From positions 1-36,545 of the forward strand of contig JAILOW010000023.1 of NCBI GenBank assembly GCA_024690635.1: a stretch of DNA of 36,545 nucleotides, given 5' to 3'. Under the pieces are notes generated by a model, which saw nothing but the letters and a program-made list of their open reading frames with translations, had not been told where the DNA came from and ran no database searches. Positions 29,478 through 36,545 of the stretch are shown here, piece after piece. Origin of the DNA: Butyrivibrio sp. GTDB taxonomy: Bacteria > Bacillota_A > Clostridia > Lachnospirales > Lachnospiraceae. The position numbers and the translations under genes are program-made. Within the stretch, counting starts at the first letter, position 1, and every line of letters begins with the position of its first letter.

Positions 29478-29729
29478 ATGGCTAAAGAATTATCCGTACT
29501 AGATATAGACGCTCAGATCAAGGAGCTGCAAATGAAAAGAAAGAAAGCTCTTGCTGCAGAAAAAGAAGAGCAGAAAAAGCAGAGCGAAAAGCGCCAGAAA
29601 GAACTCGGAGCCATAGTAGAAAAGATTCTTGGCCCTGTTGAAGACAAGGAATATTTTAAGAAATTCTTATCAGGCGTAGCTTCAGGATACAAAAAGGAAG
29701 AAAACGGCTCAGATATAGAGCTTAGATGA
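29478..29729 (+). CDS. Small coiled-coil protein
   Basis: This is an 83-residue protein starting at ATG 29478 after AGGAGGCATTTT. Residues 8-45 form a strong coiled coil (QIKELQMKRKKALAAEKEEQ). A short folded tail with KEYFKKFLSGVASGY follows. Its stop overlaps the ATG of the next ORF (ATGA). Function unknown. Confidence 0.75.
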   Translation: MAKELSVLDIDAQIKELQMKRKKALAAEKEEQKKQSEKRQKELGAIVEKILGPVEDKEYFKKFLSGVASGYKKEENGSDIELR

Positions 29730-29791
29730 ATATGAACACAAAGAAACCGGCAAAAGACTATCTTGGTAATAAAAAGGAAAAAAGACAATGA
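29726..29791 (+). CDS. 21-residue coupled ORF
   Basis: This tiny ORF overlaps the previous stop (ATGA) and the next start (ATGA), an exact chain. The product is basic (MNMNTKKPAKDYLGNKKEKR plus Q). It may be a real small protein or a spacer translated to keep ribosomes moving. No family was recognised. Confidence 0.45.
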   Translation: MNMNTKKPAKDYLGNKKEKRQ

Positions 29792-30075
29792 CACAGATGA
29801 GCAGAGAAGATCTGATTAACCAACTTGCGGTAAGCATGGGCGCCACAGGGCATATGACATCTACATATGAGAGTAGATATGATCCCGACACCGGCACCCT
29901 CTACTGCAATGGCCATATGATAAGTAAAAACACAATTGACGAAGCAGAACGCTTCTTTCTGCAGATGCAGAATAAATGCGATGTCACATTCCCCGAATCA
30001 AGACAGATGGCTCAGATATACCAGGTAGCCCTGGAAGGAATTAAACAGATAAGGAAAATGAAGAGCGACAAATGA
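29788..30075 (+). CDS. Hypothetical protein
   Basis: This is a 95-residue protein starting at ATG 29788 after AAAAGGAAAAAAGACA, overlapping the 21-residue ORF. It has a helical N-terminus, a DPDTGTLYCNGHMIS turn-rich centre and a helical end. It is last of a three-ORF unit. Function unknown. Confidence 0.75.
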   Translation: MTQMSREDLINQLAVSMGATGHMTSTYESRYDPDTGTLYCNGHMISKNTIDEAERFFLQMQNKCDVTFPESRQMAQIYQVALEGIKQIRKMKSDK

Positions 30076-30098
30076 ATAAAAACTTCTTTTTAAGGATA

Positions 30099-30143
30099 CT
30101 ATACAGAAAATTTATTACGATTTTAATTCTCCCATCCTTATAG
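30099..30143 (+). promoter_or_regulatory. Bipartite promoter, CTATACAGAAA-N19-CTCCCAT
   Basis: CTATACAGAAA, 19 nt, CTCCCAT, CCTTATAG. It precedes the large secreted protein gene at 30187. Confidence 0.75.
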
Positions 30144-30186
30144 AGAAGTTTAATTTTGCAACCACAAGAAAATTTAAGGAGGCAAC

Positions 30187-33100
30187 ATGAAAAAGACACT
30201 AAGACGCATTGAAACAATGCTCATGGCACTGATGATCGCAGGAAGCAGTTTTTCTCTCCCTGCTTTTTCCGCTACTGCATTTGCAGCAGAGGAAGACCTC
30301 TTAGAGAACGAGGACGAGCTTCTTGATACAGAGGAGACCCTTCCCGAAGATGAAAAAGACGAAGAAGAGCCCGAAGTAGTCGTAGAAGATAAGGAAGACG
30401 AGCTCACAGAAGAAGTAACAGATGAAAACGAGGATATCCCCGCTGAAGAGGCTCCCAATGAGGATGCCGAGGAAGAGGAGATCGTTGAGGAAGAGATCGC
30501 AGAGGAAAGTGCTGAGCTTCTTCTGGCATCTGGAGAACAGATAAGAACTATCGAATATACAAATGACTTATCAATATCATTAGAGCCGGACGAGCAGGTG
30601 TACGTTTTATTAAAAGCAGAATCTAACTTTAGTGGTTCTAATTCTATAGATGAATTGGAAGTTAGTAATAACATTTTTAGTATCGAAAAAGTTGAAGATA
30701 AAGTAGAGTACAATGGGTATTTCAGAAATGCTGTAAAAATCACAGCCCCACATGACGGGCAGCACAATAAAAGCACCGAGATAACAGTTAGTGAAATAAA
30801 TAAATACAGGATGCTTTCTGAATATACTTTTACAGCTGTATTAAATAATCCCAGTAATATATCTGATACAATAGACTATGTAAAAGATATGACCGTTCCT
30901 GTACCTATTGGAAAAACAGTTACGGTTACATATGATGCTAATGATAGTGACTTTGATCGTCCTGATGATGATAGAAGTAATACTGGAAACATTAAAACAA
31001 TCTCGTCTAATTCGGCATTCACTGTAAATAGAATACCATCAAAAACAGCTGATGGCACGCCTACAAAGATACAAATCACCGCTTCAAACGGAATTGCAGT
31101 AGGAGAAAGCACAGATATAATCGTAAGTAAATACGGCCCGTTTAGTTGGAATACAAGCTTAAGGTTTAAAGCTGTCACAATAAGAGCAGGAGCCGCTGTT
31201 GATTCTGTATCTTTTGATTCAGATAGTCTTTCTCTCACAGTTGGGGATACCTGGAATGCATCAGAGCATATCTCTGTTCTTCCTGTAAATGCGGAGGATA
31301 AAAGTTATACACTTACAAGTTCAGCAAATGATGTAGTATCTGTGGAAGGAACAACTCTTACAGCTGTAAAGGCAGGTACTGCCGTAATAACTGCTACTAC
31401 GACTGATAGCGGAAAGACAGATACTATCGAAGTAACAGTAACGGAGCCCACTGTTCCCGTTGAAGACATCCAGTTTACCGACTACGAGCTTACAGTAGAC
31501 GCTGGTTATGTGTTTGATGCTGACGAAAAGATCCGTTTTAACCCTTCAAATGCAACAAATAAGAACTTCTCAATAACAGTTGATAACGAAAATGTTGGAA
31601 AGATAAGCGGACACAAGGTAACTCTTGGAGTTAATGGTCAGGCAACAAACAACGTGACTATTACCGCAACAACAGAAGATGGCGGAAAGACAACTACATG
31701 TTACTGCTTTGTAAAGGCAAAGAACGCATCAATCGTAGCCCCTATTTCTAAGAACACCACATACTGTGGTGCAGCGCAGGCACTTATAAACGCAGGAAGC
31801 GTTGGAGTGACCGGTGCAAGCATGAAGTACAGACTTGGTACTACAGGCTCATATAACACAGCAATCCCTACTGCAACAGAAAAGGGCACATATAAGGTTT
31901 ATCATAAGGTTGAGGGTCTTGATGCAGACCTTTACGAAATCCCCGCAGAAGACTTCGTAGAAGTAACAATCTCTCCTGCAAGCCTTGCTGCCGCATCAGT
32001 AACCCTTGGCGATGCTCTTACATATACAGGCACAGAGCAGACACAGACTGTAGAGAGCGTAACACTTGAGGGCTTTGGCTCGCTCACAGAGGGTGTTGAT
32101 TACACAGTATCTGGAAATAAACAGACATCAGTAGGAAACTACGAGCTTACAATCACAGGTATCGGTAACTTTACAGGCACAAAGAAAGTTCCTTACTCAA
32201 TCGCATCACTTACAGGACTTCGTGTAACAGCAGTAGAAAATGATAAGTGTGAGATTACAGGAGCAGGAGCCTACGAGGGCGGAGACAGTGTAACAGTAAC
32301 AGCTTCTCCCGCACCCGGTTACACATTTAGTAAGTGGATCGTAAATGATTCTGAGGAAGTAACTACTAACCCTTACACATTCACCATCATGGCAGCAACA
32401 AAGGTAGAGGCAGTTGTAACCGCAAATACCAATACTGCATATACAGTTCGCCACTTTAAGGTTGATGGAAGCGGTGTTCGTGAGGCTTCTCCTTTTAAGA
32501 CAGAAAGCCTTACTGGAACAACAGATACTCCTGCAACAATCAACTATCAGGACGTTGAAAACTACGAGGCAATTCGCCTTGCAGCAATCCCTACGATCAA
32601 GGGAGATGAGTCACTTGTAATCGATATCGAGTACGCACCCGTTGCAGTCCATGTAACCGGCGTATCATTCGTAGCAAATACAGTACCTGAGAGCGTTGTA
32701 GCAGGCCAGACTATTTCAATCGGATCATGGACTGTTAGTCCCGAAAACGCAACAAATAAGGACGTAACATTTACAAGTTCAAATGAAGATGCTATCACAG
32801 TAGCAAATGACGGCAAGATCACAGGTGTTGCTCCCGGCACATCAACAATCACTGTTAAGACAGTAGACGGTGAGTTTACAGATACCGCAATCGTAACGTG
32901 CGTAGCTGCAACAATAGCCGCTGAGTCCGTGGCATTTAACGATGATGTCATCTCAGAAGTTGGTGTTGGAGAAACCGTATCAATCGGAACATGGACAGTA
33001 AGTCCTTCAGATGCATCAAATAAGGCAGTAACATTTGAGAGCTCAGATGAGAACGTCCTTACAGTTGATAACGACGGTAAGGTAACAGGTGTAAGCGAAG

Positions 33101-35490
33101 GTCAGGCAACAGTAACAGTTAAGACCGTTGACCAGAATAAGACCGCAACAACTACAGTAAGCGTTGTTCGCAGAGCAGTTCACGTAGAGAGCGTAACACT
33201 TGATAAGAGCGAAGTAATCGTTAATACAAACGGAACAGATACTCTTACAGCAACAGTTAGCCCTTCAAATGCTGATAACAAGAACGTAACATGGGTATCT
33301 AACAACGAGAATATCGCAACAATAGCTGACGGTGTTGTAACCGGCGTATCCCACGGCATCACTTCAGTAAAGGCCATATCAGAAGACGGTAATCACGAAG
33401 GCTCCGCAGCAGTATATGTAAGATACGCTATTCCCAATATCGTACAGTATGGAAACACACTTACAGGATTTGTGGCAGGAGAGACATATTCAATCACTCC
33501 CGCAGGATCAGAGGAAGTAACAATCACAGCAGATGCTGCAAACATAGCAATGCGTGATGGATGGTATGAGAAAGACCTTTCAATCGTCTGTGTTGATAAT
33601 GAGGAAGCAAAGTGCTCATCACCTGCTCAGACACTTACAACAACTGCTAAGTCGGACATCCCCGATGACGGCCTGTATATGCAGTTTGAGGATAACAAAG
33701 ATGAGTTCATATACACCGGCGCTGCAATTAAGCCCGCAGTAAAAGTATATAACAATGGTATCCTTCTTAAGGAAGGCACAGACTATACCATCAAGTATTC
33801 AAACAACGTAAACGTATCCTATGGCAAGAAGACAAAAGAAGTAATCGCAAACGCTAAGGCAGTAGTGACAGGTAAGAAAAACCTTACAAAGTCCTACACC
33901 GCTAAGTTTAAGATCCTTCCTAAGACTCTTGGAGACGGAGAAGTATACGAAGACGATATCGAAGTAGGAAAGATCATCGTCGCAAAGAACTCAAAGGCTA
34001 CACCCGTTATCACATATCATAATGTAAAGCTTGGCTCTAAGGACTATACAATCAAGAATGCCAACAAGAAGTATACAGAAAATGACATCATGGAGCTTTC
34101 AGGTAAGAACAACTACAAGGGTACAATCGAGATCCCTGTAAACGTAGTATCCAATAAGAAGGCTTTAAAGAAGATGAATGTGGTAGCAGATACAAAGACC
34201 GCAATTATCTATGACCCTTCAAAGACAGAAGATGATATGTTAGCCGTCCTTGCAGACAAGATTAAGGTTTACGACAGCGCTGATAAGAATAAAAAGCACG
34301 CACTTGCAAACGGCGAAGACTATGAGCTTGCATTCCCTGCAAACGTAACAGATGTAGGAACAAAGAAGATAACAGTAATTGGTAAGGGTAACTACTCTGG
34401 CACAGTTACAAAGAGCCTTACAGTTAAGCCTCTTGTAACATCAGCTCTTGCAGATGCGACATCAGATGGTATCGTAACCAACGCAAAGTCCATCAGAGAC
34501 GGTGCAGGATATGTATACACAGGTTCAGCCGTTACAATCGGAAACGATCTTACAGTAGTATATAAGGATAAGAACGGCGCGTTCCACTTCCTTAGAGAAG
34601 GCAAGGACTTTAAGCTCACATATTCCAACAATAAGGCCGTTTCAACAGATAAGAAGAAGGCAACCTATACAATTTCCTTCATTGGTAATTACAAGGGCAC
34701 AAAAGCATTAAAGAATGCTAAGACAAAGACCACAAAGATTACTGATTACACATTTACAATCACAGGCTCTGTAATCTCCAAGGTAGACGGAACACCTGCA
34801 GATAATGTAAGAGTATCAGTTCCCGACGTAGCATACAGCGGAAAGCCTAACCTTTATAAGTCAGCTCCTATCGTTGAAGTAGGCGGAAAGGTTATCCCCG
34901 CATCAAACTACACCGTAACATACTTTACAGATGCTGAGATGCAAAACCCCGTATCTTCCAAGAACAAGGTATCACTTGCCAAGGACCAGATGTTTGCAAC
35001 AGTTTATGTAAATATCAAGGGCAAGGGCAATGTTGGAAAGGGCAACTTCGTTGGAAGCATTATAAGCAGCTACCACGTATTTAAGAAGTATGTTCCCACA
35101 GACCCCAGCGTAGAGCCCACAGCTCCTATCGACCTTTCAACGGCAACAGTAGCCATCTATAAGAAAGGTTATGTAGCAGGCGCTAAGAGCAACAAGAAGC
35201 TTTCAAGCGTAACATACACAGGCAGGGAAAGACACATCACAGACGAAGATGTACAGGGCGTTGTAGTAGTAACCTACAAGATGGGTAAGCAGGTTGTGAC
35301 CCTTGAAGAGGGTGTAGACTACGAGCTCGTATACTACAATAACAAGAACGTAGGAACCGCCACAATCGAGGTAAGAGGTCTTGCAGATCCTTATGCAGGA
35401 TCCAAGAAGGCAACCTTCAAGATCGTTAAAAAGAGCGTAGCAACAACACCCTTTGGCCGCCTTGCACAGCTTGTCCATAATGGCAACTAA
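30187..35490 (+). CDS. Large secreted protein with bacterial Ig-like repeats
   Basis: This is a 1767-residue protein starting after AAGGAGGCAAC. Residues 1-34 are a signal peptide (KKTLRR, hydrophobic core, AFA). Residues 35-115 are very acidic and probably extended. BIG2-type Ig domains lie at about 337-420, 424-510, 821-905, 911-990 and 997-1075, each with a W/SxxxxVxxV and GxxTITxKT-like ending. An InlB-type repeat (YTFSKWIV) is near 690-740 and a MucBP-like block near 748-817.

From about 1158 to the end are repeats of the form YTGxxxxPxVxVYxxGxLLxEGxDY. No LPxTG or C-terminal anchor is seen. Such proteins act as adhesins or cell-surface scaffolds. Codons in residues about 118-340 are AT-richer than the rest, suggesting a mosaic. 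Confidence 0.9.
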   Translation: MKKTLRRIETMLMALMIAGSSFSLPAFSATAFAAEEDLLENEDELLDTEETLPEDEKDEEEPEVVVEDKEDELTEEVTDENEDIPAEEAPNEDAEEEEIVEEEIAEESAELLLASGEQIRTIEYTNDLSISLEPDEQVYVLLKAESNFSGSNSIDELEVSNNIFSIEKVEDKVEYNGYFRNAVKITAPHDGQHNKSTEITVSEINKYRMLSEYTFTAVLNNPSNISDTIDYVKDMTVPVPIGKTVTVTYDANDSDFDRPDDDRSNTGNIKTISSNSAFTVNRIPSKTADGTPTKIQITASNGIAVGESTDIIVSKYGPFSWNTSLRFKAVTIRAGAAVDSVSFDSDSLSLTVGDTWNASEHISVLPVNAEDKSYTLTSSANDVVSVEGTTLTAVKAGTAVITATTTDSGKTDTIEVTVTEPTVPVEDIQFTDYELTVDAGYVFDADEKIRFNPSNATNKNFSITVDNENVGKISGHKVTLGVNGQATNNVTITATTEDGGKTTTCYCFVKAKNASIVAPISKNTTYCGAAQALINAGSVGVTGASMKYRLGTTGSYNTAIPTATEKGTYKVYHKVEGLDADLYEIPAEDFVEVTISPASLAAASVTLGDALTYTGTEQTQTVESVTLEGFGSLTEGVDYTVSGNKQTSVGNYELTITGIGNFTGTKKVPYSIASLTGLRVTAVENDKCEITGAGAYEGGDSVTVTASPAPGYTFSKWIVNDSEEVTTNPYTFTIMAATKVEAVVTANTNTAYTVRHFKVDGSGVREASPFKTESLTGTTDTPATINYQDVENYEAIRLAAIPTIKGDESLVIDIEYAPVAVHVTGVSFVANTVPESVVAGQTISIGSWTVSPENATNKDVTFTSSNEDAITVANDGKITGVAPGTSTITVKTVDGEFTDTAIVTCVAATIAAESVAFNDDVISEVGVGETVSIGTWTVSPSDASNKAVTFESSDENVLTVDNDGKVTGVSEGQATVTVKTVDQNKTATTTVSVVRRAVHVESVTLDKSEVIVNTNGTDTLTATVSPSNADNKNVTWVSNNENIATIADGVVTGVSHGITSVKAISEDGNHEGSAAVYVRYAIPNIVQYGNTLTGFVAGETYSITPAGSEEVTITADAANIAMRDGWYEKDLSIVCVDNEEAKCSSPAQTLTTTAKSDIPDDGLYMQFEDNKDEFIYTGAAIKPAVKVYNNGILLKEGTDYTIKYSNNVNVSYGKKTKEVIANAKAVVTGKKNLTKSYTAKFKILPKTLGDGEVYEDDIEVGKIIVAKNSKATPVITYHNVKLGSKDYTIKNANKKYTENDIMELSGKNNYKGTIEIPVNVVSNKKALKKMNVVADTKTAIIYDPSKTEDDMLAVLADKIKVYDSADKNKKHALANGEDYELAFPANVTDVGTKKITVIGKGNYSGTVTKSLTVKPLVTSALADATSDGIVTNAKSIRDGAGYVYTGSAVTIGNDLTVVYKDKNGAFHFLREGKDFKLTYSNNKAVSTDKKKATYTISFIGNYKGTKALKNAKTKTTKITDYTFTITGSVISKVDGTPADNVRVSVPDVAYSGKPNLYKSAPIVEVGGKVIPASNYTVTYFTDAEMQNPVSSKNKVSLAKDQMFATVYVNIKGKGNVGKGNFVGSIISSYHVFKKYVPTDPSVEPTAPIDLSTATVAIYKKGYVAGAKSNKKLSSVTYTGRERHITDEDVQGVVVVTYKMGKQVVTLEEGVDYELVYYNNKNVGTATIEVRGLADPYAGSKKATFKIVKKSVATTPFGRLAQLVHNGN

Positions 35491-35513
35491 TAACAAATAA
35501 ACCTTAATAATAG

Positions 35514-35546
35514 CCCGGGTGGGAGAAATCTCACTCGGGTCTTTTT
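35514..35546 (+). terminator. Terminator of the Ig-like protein gene
   Basis: CCCGGGTGGGAG and CTCACTCGGG pair with wobbles across AAAT and are followed by TCTTTTT. Confidence 0.85.
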
Positions 35547-35568
35547 ATGCATAAGCACACCCATTTTA

Positions 35569-35614
35569 CTGTACAGAAAACTAAGAGCCATCAGTTTTCT
35601 CCCATATTTATAAT
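35569..35614 (+). promoter_or_regulatory. Bipartite promoter, CTGTACAGAAA-N19-CTCCCAT
   Basis: CTGTACAGAAA, 19 nt, CTCCCAT, ATTTATAATAG. This is the best match to the consensus in the window and has a near-perfect TATAAT. It precedes the zinc-protein gene at 35639. Confidence 0.8.
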
Positions 35615-35638
35615 AGAAAGTTATAGGAGGGCAGTAAA

Positions 35639-35818
35639 ATGGTGAAGATAATCGAAAAATACAGGCGCACAGGTTCAGAATTGTGTTTCTGCTGCGGATC
35701 AGACATAGACACAAAACGAATAAGATGGACCTTTGGAGAGGATGGCGCAAACGGCACAAGCATAGTGTTGTGTAAGAACTGCCGCCAAGAAACAATCAAG
35801 GTACTTTCGGAGGGCTGA
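35639..35818 (+). CDS. 59-residue zinc-binding protein
   Basis: This small gene starts at ATG 35639 after AGGAGGGCAGTAAA, right behind the best promoter. The protein holds CFCCG near residue 16 and CKNC near residue 45, a four-cysteine ribbon. The centre is basic-acidic (RIRWTFGEDGANG). Such small ribbons are common in mobile elements. Function unknown. Confidence 0.75.
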   Translation: MVKIIEKYRRTGSELCFCCGSDIDTKRIRWTFGEDGANGTSIVLCKNCRQETIKVLSEG

Positions 35819-35819
35819 A

Positions 35820-35885
35820 ATGGAACACAGAGAGTTTCTTTCACTAACAAATTTTGAGGATAAGGGAAATTATGAAGAAGATTAA
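35820..35885 (+). CDS. Possible 21-residue ORF
   Basis: CGGAGGGCTGAA precedes ATG 35820, 1 bp after the previous stop. The ORF (start MEHREFLSLTNFEDKG) overlaps the next gene's start by 14 bp in another frame. The strong ribosome site suggests translation, perhaps only as coupling. Low confidence. Confidence 0.4.
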   Translation: MEHREFLSLTNFEDKGNYEED

Positions 35886-36162
35886 GGTTCTCGGCACGAA
35901 TGCCATCATAATAGGCTCAAAGCTTAACAAGCTGCATGAATTGGGTGCGCCGGAACGTGAGAGACAGTTTCGCGTAATCTGTGGATGCACAGGTCTTGCA
36001 GATGCAAACAGACAGTGTGAGGCGGCAGGACTAGATAATAGAACGTTTCAGAGAAATTTTTCTACTGAGACCGGAACCTCGAAAGAGCTTGAAGTTGCCG
36101 GAAACGGAGGTTTATTTATATCTCTGCCTGACGGAAGATTTGTTTCCGCAAACGAACTTTAA
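35872..36162 (+). CDS. Hypothetical protein
   Basis: This is a 96-residue protein. ATAAGGGAAATT precedes ATG 35872. An in-frame TTG upstream at 35854 is less likely. It begins with a strand (KIKVLGTNAIIIGSKLNKLH). A middle CGCTGLADANRQCEAAG stretch with cysteines follows, then a glycine-rich end. No family was recognised. Confidence 0.75.
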   Translation: MKKIKVLGTNAIIIGSKLNKLHELGAPERERQFRVICGCTGLADANRQCEAAGLDNRTFQRNFSTETGTSKELEVAGNGGLFISLPDGRFVSANEL

Positions 36163-36174
36163 AGGGAGGAAACT

Positions 36175-36536
36175 ATGCTGATACTACCGTCAAGAAAGAG
36201 TGGTTCGACATGATCCTGTCGGGCAAGAAAAAGGAAGAATACAGGGAAATAAAGCCCTATTATGAGAGGCGGTTCTCAAATTACTTTATGGGAGAGAACA
36301 AGCTCCTTGTAGGCGGCAAAAAAGGAAGTCTTAATGAATGGCTGCTTGCCGGGGTTAAAATGCAGGGGCTTGTCATGTTCAGAAACGGATATTCTTCAAA
36401 ATCCCCGTCTTTTGTGGCTGATTGTGAGCTGCATATAGGAACCGGCAGGCCTGAATGGGGAGCTGAACCAGGGAAAAGATATTATGTGCTACATGTTAAA
36501 AATATACACATGGAAAAGAGTGATAAAAAAAAGTGA
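36175..36536 (+). pseudogene. ASCH-domain gene with a frameshift at its start
   Basis: AAGGGAGGAAACT precedes ATG 36175, which opens only a 12-codon frame (MLILPSRKSGST). From about 36187 another frame reads TVKKEWFDMILSGKKKEEYR, then EIKPYYERRF, and continues to 36536. VKKEWFDMILSGxKxxEYRxxKPY is the hallmark start of ASCH-domain proteins, which bind nucleic acid. One missing A (CTAACC read as CTACC) would join the two. It may be decayed, mis-sequenced, or read from ATG 36210 as a shortened protein. Confidence 0.75.
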
Positions 36537-36545
36537 GTATATGTC

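Noticed and set aside
30174..30776. 200-codon serine-rich minus-strand ORF
   Set aside because: It is the antisense of the acidic GAA/GAG-rich segment of the Ig-like protein and has no independent support.
8690..35576. CTGTACAG as a LexA (SOS) box
   Set aside because: The Firmicute LexA site is a GAAC-N4-GTTC type. CTGTACAG with a fixed downstream box does not match, and no lexA-like gene is present.

Overview
The window looks like part of a large plasmid or similar extrachromosomal replicon of a low-GC Firmicute. I infer a clostridial host, probably Lachnospiraceae (Butyrivibrio-like). The grounds are strong AGGAGG ribosome sites, the codon style, a secreted protein with many bacterial Ig-like domains, and a ParA / Mob-Pre relaxase / CpaF-type ATPase backbone. 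There are no rRNA genes, ordinary tRNAs or housekeeping operons. No replication initiator was recognised.

Layout. (1) 1-5820 is the backbone: ParA, a small ribbon-helix-helix type partner, a lipoprotein, a VirB11/CpaF-like ATPase and a Mob/Pre relaxase, all on +. (2) 5821-8072 is about 2.2 kb without an intact gene. It holds two clusters of iteron-like dyads (TGTC-N8-GACA, 26-27 bp phasing), a decayed ORF, a short array of GAGCGGA repeats on the - strand (6266-6604), and an array of structured GAGCGGA-bounded elements on the + strand (6991-8014). A seventh, smaller element lies at 8729-8808. (3) 8073-12573 is a leftward block of small genes of mostly unknown function: several membrane proteins, a possible ADP-ribosyltransferase-fold protein, and a stand-alone protein with two RNA polymerase alpha-CTD-like domains. 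(4) 12574-13574 has no protein gene. It appears to encode structured RNA on the - strand, including three tRNA-like folds. (5) 13575-30075 is a dense accessory region of short, mostly orphan genes in small units. It includes an AcrVA2-like protein, dUTPase, an XRE regulator, zinc-ribbon proteins, an Api92-like protein, a pair of similar structured 5' leaders, and a minimal tRNA-like hairpin. (6) 30187-35490 encodes a 1767-residue secreted Ig-like repeat protein. (7) The right end holds a small zinc protein, an orphan gene and a frameshifted ASCH-domain gene.

A shared control signal ties much of this together. Eleven gene or RNA starts carry the half-palindrome CTGTACAGAAA (or CTATACAGAAA) exactly 19 bp upstream of a CTCCCAT-like box, which leads into a TTTATA-type -10. 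I see it on both strands between about 8.6 and 35.6 kb. The palindrome sits where an alpha-CTD or an activator would bind, so the orphan double alpha-CTD protein is an obvious, untested candidate to read it. Many units also share an extended ribosome site, AAGGAGGAACCA, before the start codon.

Several small genes carry what look like single-base deletions (9584-9714, 14940-15067, 36175-36536, perhaps 25896-26026). These may be real decay or sequencing error. Functions below rest on motifs read by eye; no database search was possible.
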